DNA of 62,543 nucleotides from Actinomycetota bacterium (lineage in GTDB: Bacteria; Actinomycetota; Actinomycetes; S36-B12; UBA5976): the NCBI GenBank assembly GCA_947491175.1, contig CANLIF010000001.1, positions 1 to 62,543 of the forward strand, in the 5' to 3' direction. Shown one piece after another: positions 58,427-62,543 of this stretch. Position 1 is the first letter of the stretch; each line of letters opens with the position of its first letter. The notes under the pieces were generated by a model that was not told where the DNA came from, made no database searches, and saw only the letters and a program-made list of their open reading frames with translations. The position numbers were made by a program, and so were the translations under genes.

Positions 58427-60298
58427 GTGACCCAATCTGCTGTCCGCAACGACCTTCGAAATGTTGCCATCATTGCCCACGTCGACCATGGAAAAACCAC
58501 GCTTGTAGATGCCATGCTTTGGCAATCTGGTGCTTTCCGCGCAAACCAAGATGTAAATGACCGCGTCATGGATTCGATGGACCTGGAACGTGAAAAAGGA
58601 ATCACTATCCTGGCCAAGAACACAGCCGTGCGATATGTCGGCCCAGCTGCGCAAGCGGGTGGCGTCACACTCAACATTATTGATACCCCTGGACACGCTG
58701 ACTTCGGTGGCGAAGTAGAACGCGGACTCGAAATGGTGGACGGTGTAGTCCTACTTGTTGATGCAAGTGAGGGCCCACTGCCACAGACTCGATTCGTACT
58801 TCGTAAGGCACTTCAAAAGCGACTTCCGGTAATTCTTCTGATTAATAAAGTAGATCGACCAGATGCTCGTATTGCAGAAGTCGTAGACGAAACTTACGAA
58901 CTGTTTTTTGATTTGGATGCCGACGAAGAGCAAATCCAATTCCCAATTGTTTATGCATCTGCAAAAGCTGGGCGGGCATCGTTAACTCGCCCCGTCGATG
59001 GTGGAATGCCGGACGAAGAAGATCTAGAACCATTGTTTGCGACTTTGATTGGAAGCATTCCAGCTCCAACTTATGATCCAGAAGCTCCACTTCAAGCCCA
59101 CGTAACAAACCTTGACTCTTCCCCTTACTTAGGTCGCTTGGCACTTTGTCGCGTTAAAAATGGATACATAAACAAGGGACAACAAGTTGCTTGGATGAAG
59201 TCTGATGGCACAATTGAGCGCGCAAAAGTTGTCGAACTGTTAATGACCGAAGCACTTGATCGAATTCCTGTTGATACTGCCGGCCCTGGTGACATCATTG
59301 CGGTGGCTGGCTTTGAAACCATCACAATCGGTGAAACTTTGGCTGATCCAGAACACCCAGTTGCGCTGCCACTCTTTGTAATTGATGAACCATCAATTTC
59401 CATGACTATCGGAATCAACAGCTCACCCCTTGCCGGCGAAACTGGCAGCAAGGTAACGGCGCGGTTGCTTAAGACTCGCCTGGAAGCTGAGATTGTAGGT
59501 AACGTTTCAATTCGGGTACTTGAGACCGAGCGACCTGATACTTGGGAAGTTCAAGGTCGAGGTGAACTTCAGCTCGCAGTTCTTGTTGAACTGATGCGCC
59601 GGGAAAAGTTTGAAATGACTGTTGGAAAACCACAAGTGGTTACCAAGGAAATTGGTGGCAAAATCCATGAACCAATGGAACGTCTAACAATTGATGTGCC
59701 AGAAGATTATGTCGGCGTTGTTACCCAGCTATTGGGCTTACGAAAAGGCCGCCTAGAACAGATGGTTAATCATGGAACTGGATGGGTCCGCATGGAATAC
59801 ATCGTTCCAGCCCGTGGCCTTATTGGTTTTCGAACTGAATTTCTTACCGAAACTCGTGGCACCGGATTAATGCATCACATCTTTGAAAAGTATGAGCCAT
59901 GGTTTGGTGAATTACGTACTCGTCCATCTGGCTCACTGGTTTCTGATCGGCGTGGCGCGGTCACATCGTATGCCTGCTTTGGTTTACAAGAGCGTGGCAC
60001 GTTGTTTGTTTCTCCAACTACTGAAGTTTACGAAGGCATGATTATTGGTGAGAATGCTCGCTCCGAAGACATGGACGTAAACGTGGTTCGGGAAAAGAAA
60101 CTTACAAACGTTCGATCTGCAACTGGAGATGAACTAGAGCGCCTGATTCCTGCCAAGCAACTAAGCCTTGAGCAGGCCTTGGAATTCTGTCGCGAAGACG
60201 AATGTGTTGAGGTAACTCCAACTGCAGTTCGAATTCGCAAAGTTGCCTTAGCAAAAGTTGATCGCGACCGTAATCGTACGAAAGCGCGCAATAACTAG
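58427..60298 (+). CDS. typA: Ribosome-associated GTPase TypA/BipA
   Basis: 623 residues of an EF-G-like translational GTPase active in stress and cold. G1 AHVDHGKTTL, switch II DTPGHADFGGE, G4 NKVDRPDA, EF-Tu-like domain 2, the QGRGELQLAVL domain III/V segment and the BipA-specific C-terminal domain are all present. Start GTG 58427. Eight bases separate its stop from the ATG of the substrate-binding protein. Confidence 0.97.
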   Translation: MTQSAVRNDLRNVAIIAHVDHGKTTLVDAMLWQSGAFRANQDVNDRVMDSMDLEREKGITILAKNTAVRYVGPAAQAGGVTLNIIDTPGHADFGGEVERGLEMVDGVVLLVDASEGPLPQTRFVLRKALQKRLPVILLINKVDRPDARIAEVVDETYELFFDLDADEEQIQFPIVYASAKAGRASLTRPVDGGMPDEEDLEPLFATLIGSIPAPTYDPEAPLQAHVTNLDSSPYLGRLALCRVKNGYINKGQQVAWMKSDGTIERAKVVELLMTEALDRIPVDTAGPGDIIAVAGFETITIGETLADPEHPVALPLFVIDEPSISMTIGINSSPLAGETGSKVTARLLKTRLEAEIVGNVSIRVLETERPDTWEVQGRGELQLAVLVELMRREKFEMTVGKPQVVTKEIGGKIHEPMERLTIDVPEDYVGVVTQLLGLRKGRLEQMVNHGTGWVRMEYIVPARGLIGFRTEFLTETRGTGLMHHIFEKYEPWFGELRTRPSGSLVSDRRGAVTSYACFGLQERGTLFVSPTTEVYEGMIIGENARSEDMDVNVVREKKLTNVRSATGDELERLIPAKQLSLEQALEFCREDECVEVTPTAVRIRKVALAKVDRDRNRTKARNN

Positions 60299-60306
60299 GT
60301 CTGGGC

Positions 60307-62085
60307 ATGAAGTTGAACCCGTGGGCTAAATTCGGGACGCTTGCTGTAGTAGTGACAGCAAGTGTCGCTCTTCTGAGTGGCTCAGTCATTGTCAGCAATT
60401 CCCCTGGTGGATTCAATGCCGGTCTGACTAGGACAGTCGGAGATGGTGACACGCCAGGAGGATTACTGCGACTTGGATCATCGGTCCCATGTGATTCGCT
60501 CGATCCAGCGCAAACTTTTGATTCCTGGTGTGCTGTGGTGCACCGGACATTTTCTCGAAACTTAATGTCTTTTGCTGGCAAACCTGGAGATCAAGGCCTC
60601 CTTGTAGTTCCTGACTTGGCATTGGATCTTCCCGTTACTAATTCTGACAAGTCTTCCTGGACTTTTACACTCAGGTCTGATGTGTTCTGGGACGATGGGT
60701 CCGCTGTTACCTCAACTGACGTCAAGTACTCCGTACAACGTCTCTTTGACGACGGTTTGCAAAGCCCAATCTCACTTGACGCATTATGTCTACTTAGCAC
60801 TTGTGATACTGGAACGCCTGATTACAAAGGTCCGTATGTATCCCCAACTGAAGATTTGATTTCGATCGTTACCCCAGATGAACGCACAATTACATTTATC
60901 TTGAATAAATCCTTTTTTGAATTTTCACGCCTGCTTGCTACTGCGCAATTTGCACCTATTCAAATGGCACGCGACGTTTCATTACTTGCGTCGGGATCTA
61001 CATATGCGTCAAACCCGGCATCAAATGGTCCATTCGTTTTAACAATTGACGAAGCGGACTTGCAGTATTCGTTGACTAAAAATGAATACTGGACCCAAAC
61101 TTCAGATGGTGTTCGAATTCCAAAAGTCGATGCCATGTCTTGGAAAGTTTTCCCAGATGCTGACAGTACAGATCAGGCACTGCTAGCTGGCGAAATCGAT
61201 GTGAAGTTGAATTACGGACTTGCTCAAGTTGCCCGTGATGCAGCTTTGGCCGAGAAGTCGCAACGAACACTTATTGACAACCCAGAGATGAGTTTCGTTA
61301 ACTTCCTGGTAGTGAATCCAGCAGTGCCTCCACTTGATAGAACTCCTTGTCGAGATGCAATCTTTTACGCGTTGGATAAGTTGGATCTACAAAATTTGCG
61401 GGGCGGTAGTGCGTCGGCAGCGATAGCTCATTCACTAAGTCCACCAACAATTCTTGGATTCGAGAGTTCCTACAATCCATATCCAAGCGGCAGTGATGAA
61501 AGTGGAAACCTTCGTGAAGCTAGGCAAAGTTTGGCTCAATGCGGTTACCCGGATGGGTTCCAACTCAATATGGCCTATGTTGACATTGGAATTGGAAAAG
61601 ATATTTTCCTCTCAGTGCAAAAGAGCTTGGCCCGCATTGGCATCGTCGTAGACCCAGTTGAGTATGCGAATTTCGCTGAGTACTTCACAACAGGATTAGG
61701 TACACCAGAAAATATGAGCGCGCAAGAAATTGGATTAGCGACCACTGGCTGGGGTCCTGATTTTTCATCTGAGTATTCGTTTTGGGCCCCATTGGTTGAT
61801 GGTCGAAAAATCAAGCCGTCATCCAATCAAAACAGTGCAGAACTCAACTTAGACGAGCTAAACCTTCTTTTGGATTCCCTGGAAACCGCTGAGTCACCTA
61901 CGGAATCAGCCAAAATTAGCCGCGCTATCGAGGTGCTGGTAATGAGCGAGGCAGTTTATTTGCCCTATGCAGTAGATCGCATAGTTTTGTATCGATCTAA
62001 TGAACTAACGGACATTTATGTTCAAATTGCACTCGGTAACCAATATGACCTAGTGAATATCGGAAAACGGGAAAGTCTGCAATAG
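60307..62085 (+). CDS. ABC transporter substrate-binding protein, family 5 (peptide/nickel type)
   Basis: 592 residues. A hydrophobic N-terminal segment (about 9-30, GTLAVVVTASVALLSGSVIV) without a lipobox Cys suggests a signal anchor or cleaved signal peptide. The mature part is the DppA/OppA fold (SSWTFTLRSDVFWDDGSAVTSTDVKYSVQRLF; ASNGPFVL). The ligand is unknown but probably small peptides. It is followed by a permease gene, so a full importer continues beyond the window. Confidence 0.9.
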   Translation: MKLNPWAKFGTLAVVVTASVALLSGSVIVSNSPGGFNAGLTRTVGDGDTPGGLLRLGSSVPCDSLDPAQTFDSWCAVVHRTFSRNLMSFAGKPGDQGLLVVPDLALDLPVTNSDKSSWTFTLRSDVFWDDGSAVTSTDVKYSVQRLFDDGLQSPISLDALCLLSTCDTGTPDYKGPYVSPTEDLISIVTPDERTITFILNKSFFEFSRLLATAQFAPIQMARDVSLLASGSTYASNPASNGPFVLTIDEADLQYSLTKNEYWTQTSDGVRIPKVDAMSWKVFPDADSTDQALLAGEIDVKLNYGLAQVARDAALAEKSQRTLIDNPEMSFVNFLVVNPAVPPLDRTPCRDAIFYALDKLDLQNLRGGSASAAIAHSLSPPTILGFESSYNPYPSGSDESGNLREARQSLAQCGYPDGFQLNMAYVDIGIGKDIFLSVQKSLARIGIVVDPVEYANFAEYFTTGLGTPENMSAQEIGLATTGWGPDFSSEYSFWAPLVDGRKIKPSSNQNSAELNLDELNLLLDSLETAESPTESAKISRAIEVLVMSEAVYLPYAVDRIVLYRSNELTDIYVQIALGNQYDLVNIGKRESLQ

Positions 62086-62208
62086 AAATAACGGGTTTTC
62101 CCCGGTAACAATTGTCACAATCCTTACATTTAGGTGTCGACGCGGTCCGTTTGGCAAATAGAATTCGAAGGTTATTTACGGGTTAATTACCGGAAGGGTA
62201 AATCCAAA

Positions 62209-62543
62209 ATGTCATTGCTAGAAGCAACTGAAACCAACGCCGTAGTTGGTCGCACGCTTCGACAATTGACTTGGGCCAGACTCCGCAACGATCGAGTCGC
62301 AATTGTCAGCATGTTCGTGCTGGCGTTCATAGTTTTTATTGCAATTTTTGGACCGTTGCTCTCAAAGTGGATTGGGGTCAATCCATATGACTTCAATACC
62401 GATTTATTGAGTGATGCGGGAAGTATGCCGCTAGGTGCATTTGGTGGCGTCTCGTTAGATCATCCACTGGGGGTTGAGCCGTTAACAGGTCGTGACATTC
62501 TGGCCCGACTGCTTTACGGATCGCGCATTTCACTTTTTATTGC
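62209..62543 (+). CDS. ABC transporter permease, DppC/OppC type (truncated by the window edge)
   Basis: The first 111 residues are visible. The start MSLLEATETNAVVGRTLRQL follows GGAAGG at 62192-62197; LRNDRVAIVSMFVLAFIVFIAIFGPLL is the N-terminal OppC-like helix, and HPLGVEPLTGRDILARLLYGSRISL is the conserved periplasmic loop entering the permease domain. A DppB-type gene is not between it and the binding protein, so it must lie elsewhere or after this gene. The 123-base gap upstream has A+T-rich sequence and the inverted GGTAA/TTACC stretches but no clear promoter. Confidence 0.9.
   Translation, partial: MSLLEATETNAVVGRTLRQLTWARLRNDRVAIVSMFVLAFIVFIAIFGPLLSKWIGVNPYDFNTDLLSDAGSMPLGAFGGVSLDHPLGVEPLTGRDILARLLYGSRISLFI

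Overview
The window reads as one continuous piece of a small, streamlined actinobacterial chromosome. Actinobacterial markers are WhiB, MtrA-MtrB-LpqB, GuaB3, an acyl-CoA carboxylase epsilon subunit, a His-tailed GroEL beside groES, and several actinobacteria-specific DUF genes. Base composition is low for the phylum by eye, genes are tightly packed, and many genes have no untranslated leader. This fits a free-living freshwater lineage such as the acI group (Nanopelagicales), but that placement is inference. No insertion sequence, prophage, CRISPR array, tRNA or rRNA gene was seen.

Layout. 1-2.6 kb: fragment of an unknown gene, then groES-groEL under two CIRCE operators. 2.6-4.0 kb: whiB3/whiD divergent from a MerR-type regulator with a CarH-like cobalamin domain. 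4.1-8.4 kb: guanine nucleotide synthesis (guaB, guaB3, guaA). 8.6-12.6 kb: PIG-L deacetylase, PcrA helicase, M23 peptidase. 12.8-20.8 kb: cobalamin subunit of an acyl-CoA mutase with sucCD, then DUF6350, purN, purH, DUF3017, a DMT transporter and a HAD enzyme. 20.9-26.9 kb: mdh, icd, xthA, a CNNM/CorC membrane protein, trpS, a HAD phosphatase. 27.0-33.6 kb: sdh anchor-sdhA-sdhB followed by the mutase large subunit and a PLP decarboxylase. 33.6-38.7 kb: biotin-dependent acyl-CoA carboxylase (alpha, maf, epsilon, beta) divergent from birA. 38.7-45.6 kb: a two-component system, GtrA, mtrA-mtrB-lpqB and comF. 45.58-45.84 kb: a structured RNA. 45.9-54 kb: MFS transporter, DUF255 protein, Z-prenyl transferase, PhoH-like ATPase, small Rpf-like protein, class I fumarase. 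53.7-62.5 kb: DUF4245, xseB, xseA, ispH, DUF6542, ychF, typA and the start of a peptide/nickel-type ABC transporter.

Metabolic logic. The window holds carboxylation of propionyl-CoA (acc genes plus birA), the cobalamin mutase giving succinyl-CoA, and succinyl-CoA to oxaloacetate (sucCD, sdh, class I fumarase, mdh), plus icd. The two halves of the mutase are about 17 kb apart, one next to sucCD and the other next to sdhAB.

Most notable signals. (1) Inverted repeats centred on the stop codons of groEL, guaA and ychF, each continuing into its own tandem array with a 56-73 bp unit. (2) A CarH-like B12 regulator that keeps the W-x9-EH motif but lacks the second His, with an operator-like repeat spanning two divergent promoters. 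(3) A structured RNA downstream of comF where raiA-motif RNAs are known, but with no hpf/raiA gene after it. (4) A repeated arrangement in which a -10 hexamer lies 6-7 bases before the start codon, implying leaderless mRNAs.
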